This document shows, in pieces, positions 1 to 7,257 of a stretch of 21,176 nt of DNA (the stretch's first letter is position 1; every line of letters starts with the position of its first letter). The position numbers and the translations under genes were made by a program. The stretch is from DATKPC01 sp035524275 (GTDB lineage: Bacteria; Pseudomonadota; Gammaproteobacteria; Burkholderiales; Burkholderiaceae_F): NCBI GenBank assembly GCA_035524275.1, contig DATKPC010000126.1, forward strand, positions 1 through 21,176, given 5' to 3'. Under the pieces are notes generated by a model. It saw only the letters and a list, made by a program, of their open reading frames with translations, searched no databases and was not told the DNA's origin.

Positions 1-162
1 AACGGCGGCGCGCCGCGCGATCCGCGCGGCGCGCCCTCGCGGCTGGCGGCGATCGCCACGATCGCCGGCCAGGCCGCGACCGCATCGTCGACCCACGACG
101 CCGACCCGTCGCCTGCGACGGGCGGCCGCGGGCCCCGACGACTGGTCGACACGTTCGCCTGA
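1..162 (+). CDS. fliK: C-terminal end of probable flagellar hook-length control protein FliK (partial)
   Basis: An open frame enters from the left edge and ends at TGA 160-162, giving 53 visible residues. They are rich in Ala, Gly, Pro and Arg and end in LVDTFA. FliK measures hook length and switches the export apparatus from hook to filament substrates. The call rests on position, directly before fliL as in many proteobacterial fliK-fliL-fliM operons, and on the tail, which from memory resembles FliK C-termini of betaproteobacteria. The conserved FliK C-terminal domain itself lies outside the window, so this is an inference. The alternative is any other flagellar gene that precedes fliL, such as fliJ, but the Ala/Gly/Pro-rich composition does not suit the coiled-coil FliJ. 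Confidence 0.55.
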   Translation, partial: NGGAPRDPRGAPSRLAAIATIAGQAATASSTHDADPSPATGGRGPRRLVDTFA

Positions 163-174
163 GCCGTCGCAACG

Positions 175-200
175 CCTGCCGTCGAAGCGCTACCGGCAGG
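175..200 (+). other. Stem-loop 13 bases after the fliK stop
   Basis: CCTGCCG at 175-181 and CGGCAGG at 194-200 form a perfect 7-bp stem around a 12-base loop. No T-run follows, so it is not a canonical intrinsic terminator. It may be an mRNA processing or stability element, or a weak attenuator between fliK and fliL. Confidence 0.35.
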
Positions 201-283
201 ATCGAAACGCCGCGCATTCGGGCCGGTTTTCCCACGATCCGCCACCCTGAAGTTTTCCAATAATCAACCGAACGTCGCGCGCT

Positions 284-305
284 GCGGCGCCCGGGGGGGC
301 GCCGC
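284..305 (+). other. Strong GC hairpin in the fliL leader
   Basis: GCGGCGCCC at 284-292 and GGGCGCCGC at 297-305 make a perfect 9-bp stem closed by a GGGG loop at 293-296, with a possible outer G-U pair. It ends 35 bases before the fliL ATG. There is no downstream T-run. The 163-340 gap is the longest gap inside the flagellar block and also holds an AT-rich patch with AATAAT at 259-264. That patch could be a -10 element, but I see no matching -35 and no sigma-54 or sigma-28 consensus. Confidence 0.4.
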
Positions 306-340
306 GCGAGCGCGGCGACCACGGGGGTTTGGGGAACACG

Positions 341-973
341 ATGGCGGAAAAGAAGGACGCCGGCGCCGAAGGCGGCGACGCGAAGGCCAAGGGCGGCAAG
401 AAGAAGCTTTTCATCATCGTCGGCGCGGTCGTCGCGCTGCTGCTCGCAGGTGGCGGCGGCTATTTCGCGATGGCGAAGAAGAAGGCGGCCGAGGAAGCGG
501 CGGCCGCCGCCGAGGACGACGGCGGCGACGACGCCAAGGCGGACAAGGGCGAGAAGGCGGACAAGGGCGAGAAGGCCGAGAAGGCCGAGAAGGGCGAGAA
601 GGCGAAGGCGGCGAAGAAGAAGAAGAAGGCGAAGGGCGACAAGAAGAAGGAGGGCGACAAGCCGGTCTTCGTCGAGGCCGAGCCGTTCACCGTCAACCTC
701 GCCGATGCCGACCAGCAGCGCATGGCACAGCTGAAGCTCACGCTGTCGCTCGAGGACGAGAAGGTCTCCGAGGACGTCAAGACGATGATGCCGCTCATCC
801 GCAACAACATCCTGCTCCTGCTCAGTTCGAAGACCGCGAGCGACCTCTCGTCGCGCGAGGGCAAGGAAAAGCTCGCCGGGGAAATCCTCGAGGCGTCGAA
901 CAAGGCCCTCGACGACTCGGCGGCGGCCGACAGCGTGAAGGGCGTCCTCTTCCAGCAGATCATCGTCCAGTAG
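341..973 (+). CDS. fliL: Flagellar basal body-associated protein FliL
   Basis: FliL is a single-pass inner-membrane protein that sits around the stator units and supports motor torque. The 210-residue protein has a lysine-rich cytoplasmic start, one membrane segment at about residues 23-45, a long charged linker at about 46-107, and the periplasmic FliL domain at about 108-210. The C-terminus GVLFQQIIVQ matches the family ending VLFxxFIVQ. The start at ATG 341 is preferred over an upstream in-frame TTG at 329 because GGGGAA at 331-336 is well placed as a ribosome binding site. The linker is unusual: it is almost entirely Lys, Glu, Asp, Gly and Ala with KGEKAD repeats. Downstream fliM starts 29 bases later, so the two are surely co-transcribed. 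Confidence 0.93.
   Translation: MAEKKDAGAEGGDAKAKGGKKKLFIIVGAVVALLLAGGGGYFAMAKKKAAEEAAAAAEDDGGDDAKADKGEKADKGEKAEKAEKGEKAKAAKKKKKAKGDKKKEGDKPVFVEAEPFTVNLADADQQRMAQLKLTLSLEDEKVSEDVKTMMPLIRNNILLLLSSKTASDLSSREGKEKLAGEILEASNKALDDSAAADSVKGVLFQQIIVQ
541..660 (+). repeat. Purine-rich repeat tract inside fliL
   Basis: The sense strand here is almost all G and A. An 18-base unit is repeated directly at 541-558 and 559-576 and then continues in degenerate form. It encodes the KGEKAD/KAEKGEKA linker of FliL at about residues 67-107. It is in frame throughout, so copy-number change by whole units would lengthen or shorten the linker without breaking the gene. Confidence 0.7.
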
Positions 974-1002
974 GCGCGCGGACGACGCCCGGGGAGACGA
1001 CG

Positions 1003-2010
1003 ATGGCCGAACATTTCCTCTCGCAGGACGAGGTCGACGCGCTGCTCGAGGGCGTCACCGGCGAATCGCAGAAACTCGACAAGCCGCAGCAGGAAGGCGG
1101 CATCCGCTCGTACGACCTCGCCAACCAGGAGCGGATCGTCCGCGGCCGGATGCCGACGCTCGAGATCATCAACGAGCGATTCGCCCGCAACCTGCGCATC
1201 GGCCTGTTCAACTTCATGCGCCGCAGCCCCGAGATGTCGGTGGGACCGGTGCGCGTCATCAAGTACTCCGCCTTCCTGCGCGACATCGTCGTGCCGACGA
1301 ACATCAACATCGTCGCGCTGGCGCCGCTGCGCGGCAGCGGGATGGTGATCTTCGATCCGAAGCTGGTGTTCTGCGTCATCGACAACCTCTTCGGCGGCAA
1401 CGGCAAGCTGCACTTCCGGATCGAAGGCCGCGACTTCTCGCCGACCGAGCAGCGGATCATCCAGCGGATGATCGAGGTCACGCTCGGCGAGTACTCGCGC
1501 GCGTGGGGCGGGCTGTTCCGCTTCGCGTTCCAGTACCAGCGCTCCGAGATGCACACGCAGTTCGCCAACATCGCGTCGCCGAACGAGATCGTCGTCGCGA
1601 CGACGTTCAACCTGGAGTTCGGTGACAGCGGCGGCGAGATGCACATCTGCATCCCGTACGCATCGCTGGAGCCGATCCGCGACATCCTCTACTCGTCGGT
1701 GCAGGGCGACGGCCAGGAGCCCGACCGCCGCTGGGTGCGGCAGCTGACACAGCAGGTGCAGCTCGCCGAGGTCGAACTCGCGGCCGAGCTCGCGCAGGCG
1801 CAGGTCAGCGTCGGCGAGCTGATCCGGCTGAAGGTCGGGGACTTCATCCCGTTGCCGCTGCGCGAGGTGATCCCGGTCAAGATCGACGGCGTCCCGGTCA
1901 TGGAATGCCGCTTCGGGACGGTCAACGGAAAGACCGCCGTGCGGGTCGAGAAGATGCTCAAGTACTCGCATTTCAGTGATGGCCGCGCCATCGAGGAAAC
2001 ATCGACATGA
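1003..2010 (+). CDS. fliM: Flagellar motor switch protein FliM
   Basis: FliM is the C-ring protein that binds phosphorylated CheY and couples it to reversal of rotation. The 335-residue product begins MAEHFLSQDEVDALLEGV, the conserved N-terminal CheY-P-binding peptide, followed by a flexible link. The middle CheC-like domain spans about 45-240 and includes the loop FGGNGK. The C-terminal SpoA-type surface-presentation domain is at about 255-325. GGGGAGA at 991-997 is a good ribosome binding site for ATG 1003. The stop TGA at 2008-2010 overlaps the fliN start as ATGA, which indicates translational coupling of the two C-ring components. Length is normal for the family. Confidence 0.97.
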   Translation: MAEHFLSQDEVDALLEGVTGESQKLDKPQQEGGIRSYDLANQERIVRGRMPTLEIINERFARNLRIGLFNFMRRSPEMSVGPVRVIKYSAFLRDIVVPTNINIVALAPLRGSGMVIFDPKLVFCVIDNLFGGNGKLHFRIEGRDFSPTEQRIIQRMIEVTLGEYSRAWGGLFRFAFQYQRSEMHTQFANIASPNEIVVATTFNLEFGDSGGEMHICIPYASLEPIRDILYSSVQGDGQEPDRRWVRQLTQQVQLAEVELAAELAQAQVSVGELIRLKVGDFIPLPLREVIPVKIDGVPVMECRFGTVNGKTAVRVEKMLKYSHFSDGRAIEETST

Positions 2011-2432
2011 CGGACCCCAACCACCCGCAGGATGCCGCCGCGGCCGAGGACGACTGGTCGGCGGCGCTGCAGGAGCAGCGCGAGGCCGGGGCCACGACGG
2101 CGGTCGAGCAGGCCGCACAGCCGGCGAACATCTTCCCGCGCCTCACGCCGACGAACGCCGGCGAAGGCAGCCAGGACCTCGACCTCATCCTCGACATCCC
2201 GGTCAGCCTGACCGTCGAGCTCGGCCGTACGCGGATCCCGATCAAGCACATCCTGCAGCTTGCGCAGGGCTCGGTCGTCGAGCTCGACGCGCTCGCCGGC
2301 GAGCCCATGGACGTGCTCGTCAACGGCTGCCTGATCGCGCAGGGCGAAGTCGTCGTCGTCAACGAGAAGTTCGGCATCCGCCTCACCGACATCGTGACGC
2401 CGAGCGAACGCATGCGCCGGCTCAACCGCTGA
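2007..2432 (+). CDS. fliN: Flagellar motor switch protein FliN
   Basis: FliN forms the lower part of the C-ring with FliM and also docks the export ATPase complex via FliH. The 141-residue protein has a variable acidic, Ala/Gln-rich N-terminal region (1-55) and a SpoA domain at about 58-136. It carries the very typical stretch VVVVNEKFGIRLTDIV followed by TPSERMRRLNR at the end. The start overlaps the fliM stop as ATGA. GAGGAAA at 1993-1999 provides a ribosome binding site. The stop TGA 2430-2432 overlaps the fliO ATG by one base. Confidence 0.97.
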   Translation: MTDPNHPQDAAAAEDDWSAALQEQREAGATTAVEQAAQPANIFPRLTPTNAGEGSQDLDLILDIPVSLTVELGRTRIPIKHILQLAQGSVVELDALAGEPMDVLVNGCLIAQGEVVVVNEKFGIRLTDIVTPSERMRRLNR

Positions 2433-2797
2433 TGGCCGCCCTCGATCCCTCGGCCGCCGCGGGCGTGCCGCCGGCGCCGCCGCTGATGCCCACGATCGTC
2501 GGCCTGCTCGTCGTCCTCGCGCTGGTGCCCCTCGCCGTCTGGCTGCTGCGTCGGCTGCGAGTCGGCGGCGCTGCGCCGGCCGGCGGCCTGCGCGTCGTGG
2601 CGCAGCTGGCGCTGGGCCCGCGCGAACGCGTCGTCGTCGTCGAAGCCGGCGACCGCTGCCTCGTGCTCGGCGTCAGCGGCGCCGGGATCCAGCGCCTCGG
2701 CACGCTGTCGCGCGACGCGCTGCCGCCGGCCGCAACGACGCCGCTTCCCTTCGTCGCGCTGCTGCGCTCGCGCCTCGCGAACCATGCGCGCGACTGA
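2432..2797 (+). CDS. fliO: Flagellar biosynthesis protein FliO
   Basis: FliO is a small membrane protein that assists assembly of the FliP ring of the flagellar type III export gate. The 121-residue product has a short Pro/Ala N-terminus, one membrane span at about residues 20-41, and a cytoplasmic domain at about 52-95 with RVVAQLALGPRERVVVVEAG. This is the usual FliO pattern of hydrophobic strands followed by 'VLGV'. The start at ATG 2432 (TGATG overlap with fliN) is chosen over a longer in-frame opening, which would run through fliN. There is no obvious ribosome binding site, so translation is probably coupled to fliN. FliO is poorly conserved, so position between fliN and fliP carries much of the assignment. 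Confidence 0.88.
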   Translation: MAALDPSAAAGVPPAPPLMPTIVGLLVVLALVPLAVWLLRRLRVGGAAPAGGLRVVAQLALGPRERVVVVEAGDRCLVLGVSGAGIQRLGTLSRDALPPAATTPLPFVALLRSRLANHARD

Positions 2798-3572
2798 CGC
2801 CGGGCGCGCGGCGGCGAAGGCGTTCGGCATCGCGCTGGCGCTGTGCGCCGCGTTCGCGTGCCTGCCGGCCCACGCCGACGCGACGCCGATCCAGGTGTCG
2901 GCGACGCCGCTGGCCGGCGGCGGCACGCAGTACTCGATCCCGGTCCAGACGCTGCTCTTCTTCACCGCGCTGTCGTTCCTGCCGGCGGTGCTGCTGATGA
3001 TGACGTCGTTCACGCGGGTCATCATCGTGCTGTCGCTGATGCGCAGCGCGCTCGGCACGCAGACGACGCCGCCGAACCAGGTCCTGCTCGGGCTGGCGCT
3101 GTTCCTCACGCTGTTCATCATGGGCCCGACGCTGGACAAGGTCTACGACGAGGCCTACGTGCCCTACGCGCAGCAGAAGATCACGTTCGACCAGGCGCTC
3201 GCGACCGGCTCGGTCCCGGTCAAGGGCTTCATGCTGAAGCAGACGCGCGCCACCGACCTGGAACTCTTCACGCGGCTGGCGCGCCTCGACGAGGGCGCGG
3301 CGGCGCCGAAGCAGGCGAGCGACCTGCCGATCCGCGTCATCATCCCGGCCTTCGTGACGAGCGAGCTGAAGACGGCGTTCCAGATCGGTTTCATGGTCTA
3401 CATCCCGTTCCTCGTGATCGACATGGTCGTCGCGAGCGTGATGATGGCGATGGGGATGATGATGCTGTCGCCGGTGCTCGTCGCGCTGCCGATCAAGCTG
3501 ATGCTCTTCGTGCTGGCCGACGGCTGGAACCTGCTGGTGAGCTCGCTCGTCGCGAGCTACGCCGGCTCCTGA
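2784..3572 (+). CDS. fliP: Flagellar export gate protein FliP
   Basis: FliP forms the pentameric core of the FliP5Q4R1 export gate through which rod, hook and filament subunits pass. The 262-residue protein has a cleavable signal peptide (about residues 1-33, ending AHADA), which is a known peculiarity of FliP. Membrane segments follow, including LSFLPAVLLMMTSFTRVIIV. The family signature FQIGFMVYIPFLVIDMVVAS lies near residue 200. The start at ATG 2784 overlaps the end of fliO by 14 bases. The last membrane segments around MMMLSPVLVALPIKLMLFVL are intact. Length is normal. Confidence 0.97.
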   Translation: MRATDAGRAAAKAFGIALALCAAFACLPAHADATPIQVSATPLAGGGTQYSIPVQTLLFFTALSFLPAVLLMMTSFTRVIIVLSLMRSALGTQTTPPNQVLLGLALFLTLFIMGPTLDKVYDEAYVPYAQQKITFDQALATGSVPVKGFMLKQTRATDLELFTRLARLDEGAAAPKQASDLPIRVIIPAFVTSELKTAFQIGFMVYIPFLVIDMVVASVMMAMGMMMLSPVLVALPIKLMLFVLADGWNLLVSSLVASYAGS

Positions 3573-3600
3573 ACGCCCCGCGTCCGGAGACCCGATCCCG

Positions 3601-3870
3601 ATGAATTCGCAGACCGTCATCACGATCGCGCAGCAGGCGCTCTTCATGATGCTGACGATCGCCGCCCCGCTGCTGCTTTCCGGCCTCGTCGTCGGCCTGG
3701 TCGTCTCGATCCTGCAGGCCGCGACGCAGATCAACGAGATGACGCTGTCGTTCATCCCGAAGCTGCTGACGCTCGTCGCGGTGCTGGTGATCGCCGGGCC
3801 GTGGATGATCACGATGCTCGTGGACTACGTCCGCCGCACGTTCGAGGCGATACCGGGCCTGATCGGCTGA
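3601..3870 (+). CDS. fliQ: Flagellar export gate protein FliQ
   Basis: FliQ is the small two-span protein wrapped around the FliP/FliR channel in the export gate. The 89-residue length and the hydrophobic pattern are standard: spans at about 16-40 and 53-76 with ILQAATQINEMTLSFIPKL between them. The start follows fliP by 28 bases, with CCGGAG upstream as a ribosome binding site. It lies 19 bases before fliR. Confidence 0.96.
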   Translation: MNSQTVITIAQQALFMMLTIAAPLLLSGLVVGLVVSILQAATQINEMTLSFIPKLLTLVAVLVIAGPWMITMLVDYVRRTFEAIPGLIG

Positions 3871-3889
3871 TGTTCGGGCCGGCACGCGG

Positions 3890-4651
3890 ATGCTGACGTT
3901 CTCCGAGGCGCAGATCGGCGCGCTCTACGGCGCGGTGTTCTGGCCGCTGGCGCGCGTGCTGGCGCTCTTCGCGACCGCGCCGATCTTCTCGCATCCGTCG
4001 CTCGGCGTGCGCGTCCGCGTCGCGCTCGCGCTCGCGATCTCGCTGCTGCTGGCACCGCAGGTCGCGACGCCGCCGATCGACCGCCTCGCCGGCACCGCCG
4101 GGCTGCTCGCGCTGGCGCAGGACATGATGGTCGGGCTCGTGCTCGGCTTCACGGTCCGCCTGGTCTTCGCCGCGATCGAATTCGCCGGCGAGATGATGGG
4201 GCTGCAGATCGGCCTGTCGTTCGCCGGCTTCTTCAACCCGACGAGCAGCCAGTCGCAGACGCCGATCTCGACGTTCCTGTCGCTCGTGGCGACGCTGATG
4301 TTCCTCTCGATCGACGGGCACCTGCAGCTGCTGCAGGCGCTCGCCGAGACGTTCCGCGCGTTCCCGATCGGCGCCGACGGCATCCCGCTGTCCGCCGAAC
4401 AGGTCGCGCGGATGGGTTCGCGGATGTTCTCGCTCGGGCTGTCGATCGCCCTGCCCTTCATCGCCGTCGCGCTGCTGACGAGCATCCTGCTCGGGATCCT
4501 CTCGCGCGTCGCGCCGCAGCTGAACCTCTTCGGAATCGGCTTCCCGCTGACGCTGACCTCCGGCCTGACCGTGCTCGCGCTGCTGATGCCCTACCTGGAG
4601 AAGCCGCTGCGCACGGCGCTCGAGGGCGCGGTCGGGTTCTGGTTGCGGTAG
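3890..4651 (+). CDS. fliR: Flagellar export gate protein FliR
   Basis: FliR completes the FliP5Q4R1 helical export gate and caps its assembly. The 253-residue protein has about six hydrophobic segments and starts MLTFSEAQIGALYGAVFWPL. It contains APIFSHPSLGVRVRVALAL and LQIGLSFAGFFNP, both typical of the family. ATG 3890 is used because the ATG overlapping the fliQ stop at 3870 is in another frame and ends after 8 codons. This is the last flagellar gene of the block. The next gene is unrelated. Confidence 0.96.
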   Translation: MLTFSEAQIGALYGAVFWPLARVLALFATAPIFSHPSLGVRVRVALALAISLLLAPQVATPPIDRLAGTAGLLALAQDMMVGLVLGFTVRLVFAAIEFAGEMMGLQIGLSFAGFFNPTSSQSQTPISTFLSLVATLMFLSIDGHLQLLQALAETFRAFPIGADGIPLSAEQVARMGSRMFSLGLSIALPFIAVALLTSILLGILSRVAPQLNLFGIGFPLTLTSGLTVLALLMPYLEKPLRTALEGAVGFWLR

Positions 4652-4653
4652 GG

Positions 4654-4680
4654 GCCGGGCGCATCCCGTCGGGCGCCGGC
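4654..4680 (+). terminator. Possible hairpin terminator after fliR
   Basis: GCCGGGCGC at 4654-4662 can pair with GCGCCGGC at 4673-4680 with one bulged G, around a 10-base loop. It starts 2 bases after the fliR stop, where the flagellar operon should end. It lacks a T-run, so it could be an RNA-stability or Rho-linked structure and not an intrinsic terminator. Confidence 0.3.
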
Positions 4681-4729
4681 GCGAGCGGCGATCGGCCCTC
4701 CGCGAGGCACGGGCCCGCCGCACGCCGGA

Positions 4730-4758
4730 TTGCCCTGCGCTGCCGATGCTGATATACC
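4730..4758 (+). promoter_or_regulatory. Candidate sigma-70 promoter for the CbiM-like gene
   Basis: TTGCCC at 4730-4735 and TATACC at 4753-4758 are separated by exactly 17 bases, and each matches the consensus at 4 of 6 positions. The predicted start near 4765 lies about 40 bases before the ATG at 4806. This also argues against an in-frame ATG at 4746, which would precede the transcript start. Confidence 0.4.
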
Positions 4759-4805
4759 GTCGGTGCGCCGCGCGACATCGCGTCCCAGCGACACCACCTC
4801 CTGCG

Positions 4806-5465
4806 ATGAACCTGCTCCACCAGTCGGTCCCCATCGGCTTCGCCGTCCTCGGCTGGGTCCTGCTGCTGCCGCCGCTCGCCGCGGCGCTGTGGGCCGTCCG
4901 CGGCGGGCTGGTCGCGCCGAGCGCGGCGCATGCCTGGCTCGGCGGCGCGGTCGCCGTCGCGCTGCTGTGGCGCCTGCAGATCGGCGTCGGCGACGGGCTT
5001 CACCTCGGGATGCTGGGCAGCGCGCTGTACGCGCTCGTCTTCGGGCGCGCGCGCGGCACCATCGGGCTGCTGCTGGCGCTCGTGCTGCACACGCTGCTCA
5101 ACGACGGCTCCTGGCTCAATCTCGGCCTCAACGGCGTGCTCTTCGCGCTGCTGCCGGCGCTCGTGGCGACCGCGCTGCAGCGCGGCCTCGAAGCGAAGCT
5201 GCCCCACAACCTGTTCGTCTTCATCATCGGCAACGGGATGTTCGTCGCGCTGGCCACCACGACCGCGACGAGCCTGGTGCTGCTCGCGCTGTCATTGCCC
5301 GGCGCGGCGCCGACCGCCCTCGAGCGCCTCGACGACTATGTCGGCTACACGCTGCTGCTCGCCTGGGGCGAATCCATCGTCAGCGGGATGCTGTTCTCGG
5401 CGCTCGTGATCTTCCGTCCCGCCGTCGTCCTGACCTTTCGCCCGGACGCGTATTTGGGGCGGTGA
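4806..5465 (+). CDS. CbiM/COG3235-type energy-coupling-factor permease-like membrane protein
   Basis: The product is a 219-residue, almost wholly hydrophobic inner-membrane protein with about six spans. It starts MNLLHQSVPIGFAVLGW and contains LHLGMLGSALYALVFGRARG and a closing segment with AWGESIVSGMLFSALVIFRP and AYLGR. This pattern matches the COG3235 group, related to CbiM, the substrate-binding component of cobalt/nickel energy-coupling-factor transporters. The substrate is unknown. No ecfA ATPase or ecfT gene is adjacent, so it is an orphan here. ATG 4806 is preferred over the in-frame ATG at 4746 because the family starts close to the first span and a candidate promoter overlaps the upstream start. 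No clear ribosome binding site is seen. It might simply be an unclassified membrane protein. Confidence 0.72.
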   Translation: MNLLHQSVPIGFAVLGWVLLLPPLAAALWAVRGGLVAPSAAHAWLGGAVAVALLWRLQIGVGDGLHLGMLGSALYALVFGRARGTIGLLLALVLHTLLNDGSWLNLGLNGVLFALLPALVATALQRGLEAKLPHNLFVFIIGNGMFVALATTTATSLVLLALSLPGAAPTALERLDDYVGYTLLLAWGESIVSGMLFSALVIFRPAVVLTFRPDAYLGR

Positions 5466-5485
5466 TCGCGGCGCGGCCGACGCCG

Positions 5486-5491
5486 TAAAAT
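5486..5491 (+). promoter_or_regulatory. Possible -10 element before the TPP enzyme
   Basis: TAAAAT lies 33 bases before the ATG at 5525, in the only AT-rich spot of the short gap after the membrane permease gene. No convincing -35 is present 16-18 bases upstream, so this is a weak candidate. Confidence 0.25.
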
Positions 5492-5524
5492 CCCCGATCG
5501 CTCAGGGTGGAGGCGGGGCCGAAG

Positions 5525-7234
5525 ATGACCGAAGAACGCAGCGGCGCGAGGATCCTGGTCGATCAGCTCGCGATCCAGGGGGTCAACCACGTCTTCTGCG
5601 TGCCGGGCGAAAGCTATCTCGCCGTGCTCGACGCGATGCGCGACGCGAGCTGGCTGCGGGTCATCGTCAATCGCCACGAGGCCGGCGCCGGCTTCATGGC
5701 CGACGGCTATGCGCGAATCACGGGCCAGCCCGGCGTCGTCTTCGTGACGCGCGGGCCCGGCGCGACCCAGGCGTCGATCGCGATCCACACCGCATTCCAG
5801 GATTCGACGCCGCTCGTCGTCTTCGTCGGTCAGGTCGCGACCGACTTCATCGAGCGCGAGGCCTTCCAGGAGATCGACTACCGGCGGATGTTCGGCGTCA
5901 TGACGAAATGGACGGCGCAGGTCGACCGCGCCGACCGGATACCCGAATTCGTCGCCCGCGCCTTCCAGACCGCGACGAGCGGCCGGCCGGGGCCCGTCGT
6001 TCTGGCGCTTCCGGAGGACATGCTGGTCGCCACGGCGCGCGTCGCCGATGCCCGGTGCCACCAGCCGGTCCAGGCGGCGCCGAGCGATACGCAGCTCGCC
6101 GCGCTGCGCCGCCTGCTCGGGCAGGCGCGCCGCCCGATCGCGATCCTCGGCGGCACCGGCTGGACGTCGTCGGCCTGCGACAACGTGCGTCGGTGGGCGC
6201 AGGCGAACCACCTGCCGATCGCCTGCGCTTTCCGCTTCCAGGACCTGTGCGACAACCGCGACCCGAACTACGTCGGCGACGTCGGGCTCGGCATCAATCC
6301 GCGTCTCGCGCAGCGGATCCGCGACGCCGACCTGGTGCTGGCGCTCGGTCCGCGCCTCGGCGAAGCGACGACGAGCGGCTACACGCTGCTCGACGTCCCG
6401 CGACCGCGCCAGGCGCTCGTCCACGTCCACGGCAGCCTCGAGGAGCTGGGCCGCGTCTACCAGGCGGACCTGATGATCAATGCCGGGATGCCGCAGTTCG
6501 CCGCACGCCTGGCGATGATGATGCCGATCGAGGCTCCGCCCTGGGCCGCCGAGCTGGCGCAGGCGCGCGCCGACTACGAGGCCTGGCAGGCCCGGCCCGC
6601 GGTCTACGAAGGCCGCCAGCCGGACCTCGACCTGTGGCAGGTGATCCAGGACCTGCGCGCGGTCCTGCCGGAGAATGCGATCCTCGCGAACGGCGCCGGC
6701 AATTTCTCGATCTGGGCCCACCGCTTCTTCCGGCATGCCGGATGGCGCACGCAGCTGGCACCGACCGCCGGCAGCATGGGCTATGGCGTTCCGGCCGCGA
6801 TCGGCGCAAAGATCACCGCGCCGGAGCGCGTCGTGGCCTGCCTCACCGGCGACGGCGACTTCCTGATGAATGCGACGGAGCTTGCGACGGCGGTCCAGTA
6901 TCGCGCCGGCGTCGTGATCATCCTGTTCGACAACGGGATGTACGGCACGATCCGGATGCACCAGGAGCGCGAATTCCCGGGCCGCGCGGTCGCGACGCAA
7001 TTGCACAACCCCGACTTCGTGCGTTTCGCGGAGTCGTTCGGCGCCTTCGGCTCGCGCGTGACGCGGACCGAGGAGTTCAAGCCGGCGCTGCTGAAAGCCC
7101 TGGAGTTCGCACGGTCACAGCACCTGCCGGCGCTGCTGTCGCTCGCCTGCGATCCGTCGGTCATCACGCCGGGCGCGACGATCGACCAGATCGCGGCGGG
7201 CGCCCGCGCGCGACGTTCCGCCGCCGGCGGCTGA
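5525..7234 (+). CDS. Thiamine diphosphate-dependent enzyme, acetolactate synthase large-subunit-like
   Basis: The 569-residue protein has the three-domain layout of the acetolactate synthase/pyruvate oxidase superfamily. The PYR domain is about 1-170, with the activating Glu at residue 52 in RHEAGAGFMADGYAR. The central domain is about 190-330. The PP domain is about 365-545, with the ThDP/Mg motif GDGDFLMNATE from residue 442 and its Asn at 470 (FDNGMYGT). Such enzymes decarboxylate 2-keto acids and transfer or oxidise the bound aldehyde. The exact reaction cannot be read from sequence. No acetolactate synthase small subunit (ilvH/ilvN) is adjacent, so a catabolic or accessory role is more likely than branched-chain amino acid synthesis. 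The start at ATG 5525 is supported by GGAGG at 5509-5513; an in-frame GTG at 5507 overlaps that site. A LysR gene lies convergently downstream, 23 bases away. Confidence 0.88.
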   Translation: MTEERSGARILVDQLAIQGVNHVFCVPGESYLAVLDAMRDASWLRVIVNRHEAGAGFMADGYARITGQPGVVFVTRGPGATQASIAIHTAFQDSTPLVVFVGQVATDFIEREAFQEIDYRRMFGVMTKWTAQVDRADRIPEFVARAFQTATSGRPGPVVLALPEDMLVATARVADARCHQPVQAAPSDTQLAALRRLLGQARRPIAILGGTGWTSSACDNVRRWAQANHLPIACAFRFQDLCDNRDPNYVGDVGLGINPRLAQRIRDADLVLALGPRLGEATTSGYTLLDVPRPRQALVHVHGSLEELGRVYQADLMINAGMPQFAARLAMMMPIEAPPWAAELAQARADYEAWQARPAVYEGRQPDLDLWQVIQDLRAVLPENAILANGAGNFSIWAHRFFRHAGWRTQLAPTAGSMGYGVPAAIGAKITAPERVVACLTGDGDFLMNATELATAVQYRAGVVIILFDNGMYGTIRMHQEREFPGRAVATQLHNPDFVRFAESFGAFGSRVTRTEEFKPALLKALEFARSQHLPALLSLACDPSVITPGATIDQIAAGARARRSAAGG

Positions 7235-7257
7235 CCGGCCGCGCGCCGCGCCTGGTA

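Noticed and set aside
460..2118. Long minus-strand open frame opposite fliL and fliM
   Set aside because: It is Arg/Asp/His-rich antisense sequence with no domain pattern, caused by high GC content and opposite two certain flagellar genes.
7235..7257. Terminator between the TPP enzyme and LysR genes
   Set aside because: The GC-rich spacer has no clean stem and no T-run.
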